From positions 46,013,656 to 46,077,655 of the forward strand of contig OY829539.1 of assembly GCA_963691705.1 (NCBI GenBank): DNA of 64,000 bases, given 5' to 3'. Position 1 is the first letter of the stretch; each line of letters starts with the position of its first letter. The stretch is from Viola odorata (taxonomy: Eukaryota; Streptophyta; Magnoliopsida; Malpighiales; Violaceae). The notes beneath the pieces are model-generated. The model saw nothing but the letters and a program-made list of their open reading frames with translations. It was not told the DNA's origin and ran no database searches. This document shows positions 1 to 9,386 of the stretch, piece by piece. A program made the translations under genes and the position numbers.

Positions 1-727
1 TAAGCTTGTACAAGGCAAACTCTCGAATGCGAAAGGACGAGCTCAGCTCCAGCAGCATGTTCGTTTGCCGATGTTCTTCCTTGGATATTACGGATGGGTT
101 TGTCCAAATGGAATCATCAAGACACTGATTGAAACCCCTAGGCCAAGGGCGGAAAGACAATTTCACGATGAAGAAACCGCTCTTCCAATCGGCCACAGTC
201 TCTTCGAAGCCCCGGAATTTTTGCCAGAATGACTGCACTAACGCGTCATTCCACCTTGGGGTGATATCTACCACACAGTTGCGGCACTTAAAACTAAAAA
301 ACTTGCGAAATAAATTGACAGACGGGACAAGGACACCCCGCAACTCGCAAATACGAATGAAGGCATGAATCCCGCACCAGGAAGAAGGCGTAATCTGAGC
401 CGAATTGATGTCATATCGAACTAATAATCCTTTCACCGCTTTGTGGATGGGAAAGCGAAAGCTGTAAAGGAACATATTAAAATATACCATCCTATCGCTC
501 CTCGATAGAGGGTCATGAAGCCGATGACCAGCATCAGGAATTTTGACAGAGTAGCCAGGAGGAAAAAAGATACCGTTTTCCTCCAACTCTGGCTCCAATA
601 CCGCTTCATCAACAAAAATACTGGGTGTTCTCTCAATTTCTAAATCTATGGGTCGCTGGAGACTCCTCAAAGACCTATTTGTGGCCAGAAGCCACTGAGA
701 ATTCTTGGGTATCCTAGATGTGCTCAT
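1..727 (-). CDS. Antisense retrotransposon ORF, putative gypsy-type transposon protein (partial)
   Basis: A frame of 242 codons is open from the ATG at 727 to the left edge without a stop; the C-terminus lies outside the window. The protein starts MSTSRIPKNSQW. The stretch around residues 89-145 (FRFPIHKAV, ITPSSWCGIHAFI, NLFRKFFSFK) and the later WKSGFFIVKL and FRPWPRGFN look like the plant 'putative gypsy type transposon' family (Pfam PF04195 type), by memory of the pattern only. It is antisense to the element whose LTR ends at 4012. Its molecular role is unknown. It could also be a captured host gene, but the family is almost always element-borne. Confidence 0.55.
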   Translation of the reverse strand, partial: MSTSRIPKNSQWLLATNRSLRSLQRPIDLEIERTPSIFVDEAVLEPELEENGIFFPPGYSVKIPDAGHRLHDPLSRSDRMVYFNMFLYSFRFPIHKAVKGLLVRYDINSAQITPSSWCGIHAFIRICELRGVLVPSVNLFRKFFSFKCRNCVVDITPRWNDALVQSFWQKFRGFEETVADWKSGFFIVKLSFRPWPRGFNQCLDDSIWTNPSVISKEEHRQTNMLLELSSSFRIREFALYKL

Positions 728-1210
728 AATGAATCGGCAAGAAGAAAATCTGAAGAAGAGGAAGTAAAGTACCTTGAACAGAAGGCGGTGGATGAAACCG
801 TCGGCGCTAGCGAACGGTGGTCGCAACTTCCTTTGAAGCAAAAATCTAGAGAGAGAAAGAGAAAATTTTGAAGTGCAAGCAAAGAGTATTAAAAGAGAGC
901 AGTTGCTCCCTTTTAAAGGCTGAGTTCGAAAATCGAACAGCCTGTAAAAATGAGACACGCCCCAAAGTGAAAGTGACACGTGTGAAAAACCTCAGAAGGA
1001 TATTTATGTCTAAGCATTTATATCTTCTGGAGGGGGTAGTTACTGACAATCAGTTGCAAGCGGTTACATTGAAGCAACTGTTAGTCTCTCAGCGATAGTC
1101 ATCTATCGAAAGAGGAGCCAACGCCTGAGCATGCAAGACTAAGAAAATAAAAGCATCATTTCATTTAATAATAGCCATACGGCATCTACAAAGGATTACT
1201 AGGGGAGGAT

Positions 1211-1613
1211 TCAATCATCGTCAGGCCAATAAGAGGACCAGTAATAGTATTCCTCATCTGAGGGTGGAAGCTCCTCATCAGCAAAAGGAGGCAATTTGTC
1301 AGCCTTTCGCTCCGGACTCGACATTAACGGTTTGGATTCCCCCTTTGCAGCGGAGGATGCCGCCTTTGCGACGGTATCACCCGGAGGAATCTCCTCTTCA
1401 AACGAGTCAGCAGGAGGAAATAATTCTTTGCCCTTACAAGCCGGAGGGGCTGAAAAAGAAGAAAACCAGCGAGTGGTCTTAGAATTTGCTCCCTTCTTCA
1501 ACCTTTTCCGACCACCGCGGCGAGGCAATCGCCTCTTCCGGCATGGCGGCGAAGGAGGATTGTCAGAATCCGGTGTAGTCAGAGGGGTCGGACGAGATTC
1601 TCGCTCATCGGAG
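1211..1613 (-). CDS. Hypothetical antisense ORF, proline/acidic rich
   Basis: The frame opens after a TAG at about 1614-1616 and runs 133 codons to a stop at 1211. There is no ATG near its start, but an AG sits just before the open frame, so it may be a terminal exon. The product has a basic patch (CRKRRLPRRGGRKRLKK), which could act as a nuclear localisation signal, and an acidic tail with EEYYYWSSYWPDDD. An overlapping + strand ORF at 1296-1619 is less likely because only the minus frame gives this ordered basic-to-acidic layout. I do not recognise the family. Confidence 0.3.
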
Positions 1614-2158
1614 ACCTAATCATATGAATCAACCATGAGAGACGAAAATCAGTAGCAGCAGGAAAGTACAAAGAAGAAGATGAACAGGAAAAAGGAGAAA
1701 AAATCCCCATAAATAGTCAAAATGGTGAGACTCTTCAAAATTTTCACAAGTGAGAGAAAAAGAATTTAATGCATCTCGAGAAGATCAGCCATAATGGCAG
1801 AATCAAATCCTTTGATCACGCCTGTTGGGATTTCTCGATGATCAAGAAACACCGAAAAACCGCCCAATCAGTTAAGAAAGTGGCACATGATTAGTACAGA
1901 ACGGTTCACTAGAGCAACCGTCGCCACCCGGCAGAAAAAGAAGAATAAATGCTGCAGAAGTCTAGCCAATGACAGACTCATTTTCAGTTGGGCTGGCACA
2001 ACCCTCAACCGAAGCAAGGTCTAACGCCCTCCAAAAGGAAAGAAATCGTAGGCCCAATAACGGAAAGAAGTTTTATTACGGCCTAACAGCCTAGACATAC
2101 ATCCGTATACATAGTACGTATAAAGGAAAAACAAAAAAGAAGGCACAGCGGCAAGCCT

Positions 2159-2611
2159 TCAAGCTCCAGACCCGGCATTATTGTCGTCATCCACCAGCAG
2201 AGTGGGGATATCCCTCAAGGCCTCCACCATAGAGGTCAGCTCAGAAGAGGTGCTTCTCATACTTTTAAGGCAGCAGTTCAACAAATCCTTCCTCTGCTGC
2301 AGCATGGCGATGGCTACCAAGATGCGGCAGGTGGCAATGGCCAACTTAGAGACATTCCCGATGGGATTGAAGTCCTCCATGGTAGCAGCCCCGATCCTAG
2401 ACTGAATGGGGGTCATCATTCCCCGAAGCTCCAGCATGTCTTCACCAGTCTTCGTCAGCATATTCTCTAGGAAGCTGACGTCACCCTCAGTGAGATTTTT
2501 TAGGGTTAAGGCTTTGGAAATCAGAAAGTTTCTAGTGAGATTGTCCATAAAGAAATGATAAATGAGAAGCAGAGAGAGTGCGAAGAATCTACACCGAAAA
2601 AAGGATCCCAT
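2159..2611 (-). CDS. Hypothetical antisense helical ORF in the retrotransposon
   Basis: A 150-codon frame; the second methionine at about 2548 (MDNLTRNFLISK) is the more natural start because the first 21 residues are read through UTR-like sequence. The product is largely helical with leucine and methionine repeats and ends in DDDNNAGSGA. It lies on the same strand as the two other antisense ORFs, between the tandem repeat and them. No known domain is visible. It resembles the mariner-borne helical proteins in size only; I found no shared C-terminal signature. Confidence 0.35.
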   Translation of the reverse strand: MGSFFRCRFFALSLLLIYHFFMDNLTRNFLISKALTLKNLTEGDVSFLENMLTKTGEDMLELRGMMTPIQSRIGAATMEDFNPIGNVSKLAIATCRILVAIAMLQQRKDLLNCCLKSMRSTSSELTSMVEALRDIPTLLVDDDNNAGSGA

Positions 2612-2787
2612 TTATAGATCCAAAGTAGTAGTCGCTCACCCAGACGCGCGCCTCGAAAATCAAACCGTCCCGTTATCCTGAAGCAGCCGGAGGAAAAGGC
2701 TAACGCTGAACTCCTGGTGAAAGCCCAAAAGTCCTAAAGTACGGGTTGAAGTCCGGAAAAATGTGAGACCGTGCAATTTGTAGGTGG

Positions 2788-2935
2788 CCTACAGTGTAAA
2801 ACCGCGTCAATATTGCAGGTAGCTCCGAGCAGCGTAAAACCGCGTCAATATTGCGGGTAACTATGGCGTAAAACCGCACAGGTTGCAGGTAGTTTATGGC
2901 GTAAGACCGTATCAGCGTTACAGACGGCTTACGGC
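2788..2935 (+). repeat. Short imperfect tandem repeat upstream of the LTR
   Basis: About four diverged units of roughly 40-50 bp share the core GTAAAACCGCGTCAATATTG and a following GCGGGTA or GCAGGTA. Copies become less alike toward the right. Tandem repeats in this position are common in Tat-type retrotransposons. Confidence 0.6.
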
Positions 2936-3494
2936 GAGGCTGGATCCAGTGAGCCCGGATAGAAAAAGCGACATCAACGACTCCTCGATATGTGCGAGTG
3001 AAAGCCTCTAAGGGTAATTCATGTCTATCGTTGCATGATATTTTTACTAACATGACAAAGCCACATTTGAGAATGTGCAGGAAAAATAAGGAAATATCGC
3101 CTTTAGAGCGGTATTCGGAGCTTCGAAGAGATAACTTCGTAACGCGCTACCTTGCCGATATTGATCGTATAAAACGTGTTGTGGGAAATACCAGCGTTAT
3201 CAGTTTGGATATATCGCGGGCGTTATCAGTTCTGGTTTATGACCTGCGTTATCGTTGTAACTTCACCACCGTTAACTTGGTTGACGCCCTCTCTGTGACC
3301 AATGGTTATCGCAAGCGATCGGTTCCCGTTACCCGCTTAGCTATCGTGTATTCGGTACAAAAGAACTGACAAATGAGTCAGAGAAACTCGAAGATTCTCA
3401 CGAATCTGCCGCGGCACAAAGGGGGTAACGTTCCTCCAGAAGCAAAGAAGGGAAGCCCTTGGTGAACACTCGGGCTCGTTTTCAGTTGGGCTTA

Positions 3495-4012
3495 TGATAA
3501 CAATTGATGAAACACCAGGGGTACATTTGTCATCTCACCCTATACCAAAGTCGGATCCCTGTAGACGTTCTTGACTGGCGACAACGTCCGGCTACCGCCC
3601 CTGTTGGACTGAGGAATCCTGGGATGGTCGACATCAGCGGGGAGGGACCCACACGGCGTCAGCCTATCCCAGGCGACCCGATAAACATCTCGCTGGAGAT
3701 ATCGCGTCGGCGATATCCTATCCGGTTGACGCATGCTGACGTCATCTTGGGCGTTATCTTCCCTCGATAACGCCCACCCCTAGGGTAACATCCTTTCTTT
3801 TGCCTATAAATACCCCTCATTTCTAGATCAAAGGTAAGACAAAATTACTACTCAAATCTCTGCCAAATTTCACAGCCATACTAACTTAAGCATCGGAGTG
3901 TCTACGCCGGAGTCCCCCCTCTGGCGCTTTGTAGGTACAATGGACTACCGCTACAGTGACTTCAGACGGCCATAATCTCTACCCCGCTTCCCCAGAAGTC
4001 CGAATCTTATCA
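3495..4012 (+). repeat. 3' LTR (U3-R-U5)
   Basis: The segment is bounded by TGATAA at 3495 and TTATCA ending at 4012, a perfect 6-bp inverted terminus of 518 bp. It holds a TATA box at 3804-3812, and the U5 part contains TCTGGCGCTTTGTAGGTAC, which resembles the U5 region of Tat-type LTRs. The 5-bp target duplication would be GAAAA on the right; its partner is outside the window. There is no clean purine tract right before 3495, so the left border is the less certain one. Confidence 0.5.
3804..3812 (+). promoter_or_regulatory. TATA box of the LTR promoter
   Basis: CTATAAATA inside the LTR, preceded by a pyrimidine stretch. It sets the + orientation of the element. Confidence 0.6.
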
Positions 4013-4710
4013 GAAAATGTGGTGGCAATTTCGTAATTATGAAAACGGTGGCAAACTTGTAAATATGGAATGACGTGTCCTCTTGGCAATTCCTCTTGGC
4101 TATTCCAGAGGAATAGCATTACTCTTAAATAAATCCAAGAAACCCATTACTGATTTATTCAGAAATAGAGAGGAAGAAAAGTACACTCACTAGAGATTGG
4201 GATGTTGTTGTTAGCAGCGGCAGTGTTGCTGTTCAGAGCTGCTAGAGCCTGCGATCTGGTACCGTCGGTTTTAGTGGGTGGTGGAGGAGGAGGAGCCGAG
4301 AGAGAGAAGAGTCGGACGGAGGCGAGAGAGGAGTCGGACGGAAGCGTGAGAGGAGAAGAAGGCTCGCGTGAGGCTAAGGAGAAGAAGAGGAGCGGCTGCG
4401 TGAGGTAGGTTAGGGCAAGAAGAGAAGAAGAAGAAGATGAAGAAGGCTGCAGGGGTAGAATAGTATTAAAGAAAAAATCATTTAATCCTCAGTTTGAAAA
4501 CACGGGCAAACACAAGCAAAATGAAACAGAAAAATAGAAAACAACATTTTGGATGTGCTCCAAATTTGTTCATCATTTTTTAAACAGAGAGTTTTCATTT
4601 TCATTTTCGGAATGAAAATAACGCAAAGTAAACACGTTTTTCGGAAAAACCTCCAGTTTTTTAAAAATTGGACAATTTTTGGGAGAACTCTGCGAAGTAA
4701 ACGGGGCCTT
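4013..4710. mobile_element. Right-hand remnant of a TIR element with a host-like exon
   Basis: The right end, about 4590-4710 (CGAAGTAAACGGGGCCTTA), matches the right end of the next element at 8025-8141 in the same orientation. Next to it a minus-strand TC-rich leader (4311-4470) is again shared with 7712-7870. On the minus strand 4301 to about 4194 reads like an exon (PPPPPPTKTDG, LAALNSNTAAANNN) ending at a good GTGAGT donor. No left inverted repeat is visible, so this copy is truncated, perhaps by the LTR element. The gene source of the exon is not recognised. Confidence 0.4.
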
Positions 4711-4853
4711 ATGGCGCGTTTACTTCGGAGAAATTTCTTTTAGAAAAATTCCTATTTTTCTGAATTTTGCACTTTTTCATTTCCATCTGAAAATTGGAAA
4801 ACGTGTTTACTTCGCACTAATTTCTAATTTTTTGAAAAATGAAAATGTGTTTG

Positions 4854-5172
4854 GGCGTCATGACGCCTGATCCTAGGCATCATGACGCTTAAGCCTGGGA
4901 GTCATGACGCTTGATATTGGGCGTCATGACGCTGACTTAATTTTGATAGAACCCATAACTTCTGTTTGGGGCGTCATGACGCATGAGCCTGGCGTCATGA
5001 TGCATGAGCCTGGCGTCATGACGCTAGGATGTTTTCGCAAAACCATCACTTCTGTTTGGGGCGTCATGACTCTTGAGACTGGGCCTCATGACGTTGGGAT
5101 ATTTTTGGTAAAAAACCATCAATATTGTTAGGGGCGTCATGACCCTTGAGCCTGGGCGTCATGACGCTATAA
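4854..5172. repeat. Array of the palindrome GCGTCATGACGC
   Basis: About 11 copies, several exact, of the perfect 12-bp palindrome GCGTCATGACGC. Spacers often read TTGAGCCTGG, giving a unit near 22 bp, with two longer gaps that share AACCATCACTTCTGTTTGGG-like text. The array lies just inside the left inverted terminus of the element at 4711-8141. Subterminal motif arrays bind the transposase in several plant DNA transposons (for example CACTA and Ac types), so that is the likely role. Each palindrome also holds two inverted TGACG cores, the site of plant TGA-type bZIP factors. Confidence 0.8.
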
Positions 5173-7632
5173 AAATCGTCAGAAAAATAGTCCAAAAAAA
5201 AGTTTCATCCAATTTGACTTCCGAAAACTTCTATGCATAAACAATATTCCGTAATATAAATTAACATATAGCATTCTTTGAATCTACTGAACCAAAGAGG
5301 GTAGTGGGGATGGCAAAACGGCATAACACGACACCAAATTTAACTATCCAAACACGGCATAACAAAAATACGTTGAATTTTTAATAATTCTTTACATACA
5401 CCAACATCATAAGATAATCTATTTGCATTGAATATACAGAAATTACAGTTGCAGAAACTCCCATATTCTCTAACAGTACAACGCAAGCTATAGGCATTTT
5501 ACTGCCTGAAGCTATGCAAAATTTTACAATTTACACATCACAAATTCGCTGAGAAATAACCATACAGGAAACAAATCCAAAAGGATCACCTGTTTAAGCA
5601 ACCCCTATATAATTTCTAACATAAATTGCTGAGATCAGAGTAATCTCTGTACTCTAGCAGGAGCAATCTGGATAAGTGCCAGCTCAGTACCAGAATTAGA
5701 ATAGGGATCGTTATAACTTTAAGACTTCACGTATCTTCACATTGATAAGAATGTAGCCCCAACCCCAAATTCAACCTTTAGAAAAAAGCAGAGGACGGGC
5801 GATTAATCAGTGTGTTCTCAGCCCACATAAGATACAGCGAAAAAATCAGTTAGGCAGAAGAAAACCAACAAATCATGAAAATTAGAAGTTTCCAATGCTT
5901 TCCAACATTAGTAAAATCTTTAGCAATGACTAAATCAGCTTGATAGTCAGTAGCCTACAAATCAGTTTGAGCTCATCTAAATCTTTAGCAATGACTGAAA
6001 ACACAATGGACTGGAGGGGTTATTATAGCTTATCTAACAGCTTTATGAAATTAGTTAAAATAAGCTAGTTAACCTTAAATCTTTTAAGAGACCAAAGGCA
6101 GTAGTAGAACAGAGAGAATAAAAAACTGATGATGATAGAATAAAACTGAATTTATACACATTGGAGCTTCTTAATCATGTATTAGAAACTTTGCAACAAA
6201 ATACATGCTATGCTCATGACAACCCTAAATAGACAGCTCTCCCTTCATGTAGCTGAAGACAACTATTAACTGAGGCCAATTGTTGTGTTAGGTATGGAAC
6301 ACCAAAAGGACTTGACACCAATGAGACTGTCACACCATAGAGTATCCTATAAGTCCTACCCTGTCTTTAAGAGATGTTTCATGTTATGTGTAAAGAGCTG
6401 TGAAATTGCTCCACTTAGAACCTTTAGGACGACCATTGCTGCTATGATATGGTGATGACACTTGTAGCTTTCCAACAAAGTGTTTACTCAAGTATATTTA
6501 CTCTCATAGATATAGGTAAAAACATGATTACATGCAGCACAAGAAAGGTATGAAGTTCATTAATCCTAATAAATTTTAGTTGAAAGAATACTACACTAAA
6601 CAAGCAATCAGAACATCATGTAGATGCAAATTAGTGTGCATGTAAACAATATGACATATACATGGAGACAGGAAAATACGATAATAGTATATTATATAAT
6701 TATCAGAAACCTAGTTACTAACGAGCAAAGACAGTGTACAGAAAACTTACTTCTGCGGGCATTCATCATAGAACCCATAAACCTGAGGACTGTACAGTTC
6801 AAGGGTGAACGAGTAACATAATTCCAAGTTTTTCTCCTAAGCACTTCATAGCTATTCTATCACATTGAAGAAGACTAATACAAAGGAAACTAACAACAAT
6901 AACAAAGATCCTTGTTCTATAATTTGCAGGAAACTGAAATATAAACAACTCATCTAATATATCAGCAATAATTTGAGCTAATTTATTAGGGTATATGTGA
7001 ACATGGCAAGAAAGGCAAATGAATAACTGAAAGAATGAAACTGGTGGAATAGCCTCCAAAAAACTAAGTTAACTTACATTCTTCTCCATCTCAACCATAG
7101 TACAATCCAACAAATAGTAGTCAACCACAACGACACATTTCCTACATTTCAATCATTTCACAAGGTATCTATACCACTTTTCTTTTTGTTATCAATCCAT
7201 GTCATTTGCACTCATTCCCCTCCTCATCCCAATACTATGGGCATCAATGTTATTCACTGCAACAACCTAATGTCTAAATTGACTTTGCATCTAAAGCAAA
7301 TACTATGGGCATCACTATTCTTCAATGGAGCAACCCAGTGTCTAAACGAGATTTGCATCTAAGAGTAGACTCTATAATAAATTCACAAAAGCTTGTAACC
7401 TAACTATTCAACTCCTGAAAACTCATCAAATATTCAAGAATAACAAATTTGAGCAGCAAAAAGCATATAAATAGAACAACACAACTAACCAAAAGAAGGC
7501 AACAAGCAACAACCAGAAACAAACATACTTGTAGTGCTTGATCTATCCTCAAATCGTAACCCCAATGCAATAGACAATGGACGATCGACTGGCAACCATA
7601 TGAATAACATCAGACGACTCAATCTTCCCACA

Positions 7633-7701
7633 CACCACGCAGCCGCCCATCACATACACCTTCCCGTCTACCACTCCAACAGCGGAGAACTCCCGCGAGA
7701 A
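7633..7701 (-). pseudogene. Captured kelch-repeat gene fragment
   Basis: On the minus strand the frame reads FSREFSAVGVVDGKVYVMGG and then CVV, the typical start-of-blade pattern of plant F-box/kelch proteins. The similarity stops at about 7630, where GTGTG could be a donor. Upstream on the minus strand there is only the TC-rich leader and no ATG in frame. It is therefore an exon piece carried by the element at 4711-8141 and not a working gene. Confidence 0.5.
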
Positions 7702-8282
7702 ATGGCCAGGTTAATGAGCAGAAGAGAAGAAGAAGAAGGGTGGCGTGAGAAAAGGCTAGGGAAGAAGAACGCCGGCGTGAGAAAAGGGTAGGAGAAGAAG
7801 AAGAACGGTTGCGGGCTAGGGCTAGCAAAGGTTAGCAGATGAGAAGAAATGAGAGGCATCGTAAAAAGAAGAAGAAAGGGCAAAATTGAGTTTTAGAAAA
7901 ATTCATTTAATGGTACTGTTTGATAAATTGGAAACACGTGTTTCTCAGTTTGGGTGGAAAAATGGAGATCTCAAATTCAGCCCTCTCCAAATTCCTTCCT
8001 TAATGAACAGTGTAGAAGTTTTTCATTTCCATTCGAGAATGGAAAATTACGCCAAGTAAACACATTTTTTAAAAAAAACGTCCATTTTTCTAAAAACTGG
8101 AGATTTTTCTGGAAAAACCTCCGAAGTAAACGCGCCCTTAGAATCTCGAACTAAGGTATATGCTTAACTTTCTTCTGTGTTGGCTGAATACAGTAAATTC
8201 ACTGTAATTTTCATCCTTTACTTAAGCTCTTTGCATACTTTCATGGTTGTGCTAATAAACTAGAAATCAAAATGATGTGCAG

Positions 8283-8442
8283 GGGAATGGCGCAATCTGT
8301 GGAACCCGTACTCGCTGGTAAACTTGAGAACAAGGTACCGAATAATCCAATTCGTAACGCAAAGGAAGGTGCCAATACATCTATGCCTGAATTGAGGAGG
8401 AGTAGATTTACTCCTCGGGGGAAATTTTTCATTTTGCCTTAA
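8283..8442 (+). CDS. Orphan last exon of an unknown host gene
   Basis: A GTGCAG acceptor at 8282 opens a 52-codon frame that ends with TAA at 8442. The product includes MAQSVEPVLAGKLENKV, then a basic C-terminus, RRSRFTPRGKFFILP. Composition and the clean acceptor make it look like a real terminal exon, and the sequence after it looks like a 3' UTR. No matching upstream exon is visible, because the DNA to the left is transposon. The gene may be cut by, or span, those insertions. I do not recognise the family. Confidence 0.4.
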
Positions 8443-9386
8443 GGATTGACGGTATATAGCAACATTTTTTGTCATACATGTTTCAAATCTTGTACTGTAA
8501 CTGTTCTTGTTTGAGTCTTGGTGCAACCTCTTGAAGAGGATCTTGAGGGATTTTACTTGGAGTGATTATTTTTCCATTACATTGGACAAGTTCTTGTTAT
8601 TAAAAGAAATTTATCCGTGAATTTCCTATCACCTTTTAAAATTCAAAGCCAGCTTCTTGTGAAAACTATGCTGTTCCGTATGGTCTCTGCGTAGCTGGCA
8701 GATATCCTGTTTAGAAATAGTAGTATTTATCTCACATGACCTTCATTTTTCAGGCAACCAAAACTCTTTTTTCCAACTTTAGCCTTTAAAGTATCGTCTC
8801 ATGTGACCATTACTTGTTACTTCAAGTGTTTCCAGCTTCAAACAAATACGATTCCTAATTAAATGTTTAAAATGAAAATGAAAAACACCCAAAAATATGG
8901 ATGTGGATGAATAACGACCTGCAACATTTTTGGAGGAGTTCGGAAAATCAGAATACAGAATTGAAAAAGGATTCGGAAGCTGTGTTCCTCCGATTGGACT
9001 CTCAAATCAAATTATAAAATTCTCTCTATTTCTAATATCAATTTTATTAAAAAAAATAAATAGATAATATTAGATTAGAATTCTGAGGAGAAATTAGAGA
9101 AAAGCATTTAACTCCTCCCTTTATAAACCCATCTGTTCCCCCAAAACACAATAAAAATGAATCTTAGGCAGGGGACCTCAATCAAGAACATAGGAAACTC
9201 GAATAACCTCAAATTCTTACACAAACTAAATTACTCCATTCCTTAGTTAATCTCCAAATTACACATCGTGTTCGCATCTGGATTCTTCTTATTTCTGAAA
9301 AAAAAAGGAAAAATTCTGCGGCTTCAGCAACCGTGCCGCTTTTCGGCAGTGATTTCATTGAGAATCACGGGCAGTAGGGACCTATC
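8443..9386 (+). other. 3' UTR of the orphan exon and TAF4 upstream region
   Basis: The first part is T-rich and UTR-like. From about 8850 it is AT-rich with no convincing ORF. The last about 100 bases before 9387 are the likely 5' UTR of TAF4. Confidence 0.5.

Larger units (their letters stand above)
1..4012 (+). mobile_element. 3' part of a Ty3/Gypsy LTR retrotransposon, Tat-like
   Basis: The element runs off the left edge. A TATA box on the + strand inside the terminal repeat at 3495-4012 gives it + orientation, so this is the 3' LTR. The segment before it carries only minus-strand ORFs and a short tandem repeat. Extra antisense ORFs and repeats between pol and the 3' LTR are known from the Tat lineage (Ogre/Retand types), which is why I favour that lineage. 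No gag or pol is in the window. The lineage is an inference from layout; reverse transcriptase would be needed to prove it. Confidence 0.6.
4711..8141. mobile_element. TIR DNA transposon, non-autonomous, with captured host exon
   Basis: Inverted termini of about 100-130 bp: the left begins GGCGCGTTTACTTCGGAG at 4713, and the right ends CGAAGTAAACGCGCCCTTA at 8141. Inside the left terminus lies the palindrome array (4854-5172). About 5200-7530 is AT-rich DNA without coding signal, perhaps captured intron. Then come a kelch-like exon fragment (7633-7701, minus) and a TC-rich leader shared with the remnant at 4311-4470. No transposase is present. I could not define a target duplication because the left end abuts another element end. 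A hAT or Mutator-like affiliation is possible. Confidence 0.5.

Noticed and set aside
1296..1619. Plus-strand ORF overlapping the antisense ORF
   Set aside because: Shadow of the minus frame; no domain and no upstream signals.
2159..2611. Fourth member of the mariner helical family
   Set aside because: Similar size and helicity only; it lacks the FANR-P-IP end and lies in an LTR element.
4854..5172. CRISPR-like array
   Set aside because: Plant nuclear DNA, palindromic repeats with irregular short spacers, no cas genes; it is a transposon subterminal array.
4711..8141. Helitron
   Set aside because: Captured exons suggest it, but the ends are inverted repeats, and no CTRR end with hairpin at an AT site is seen.
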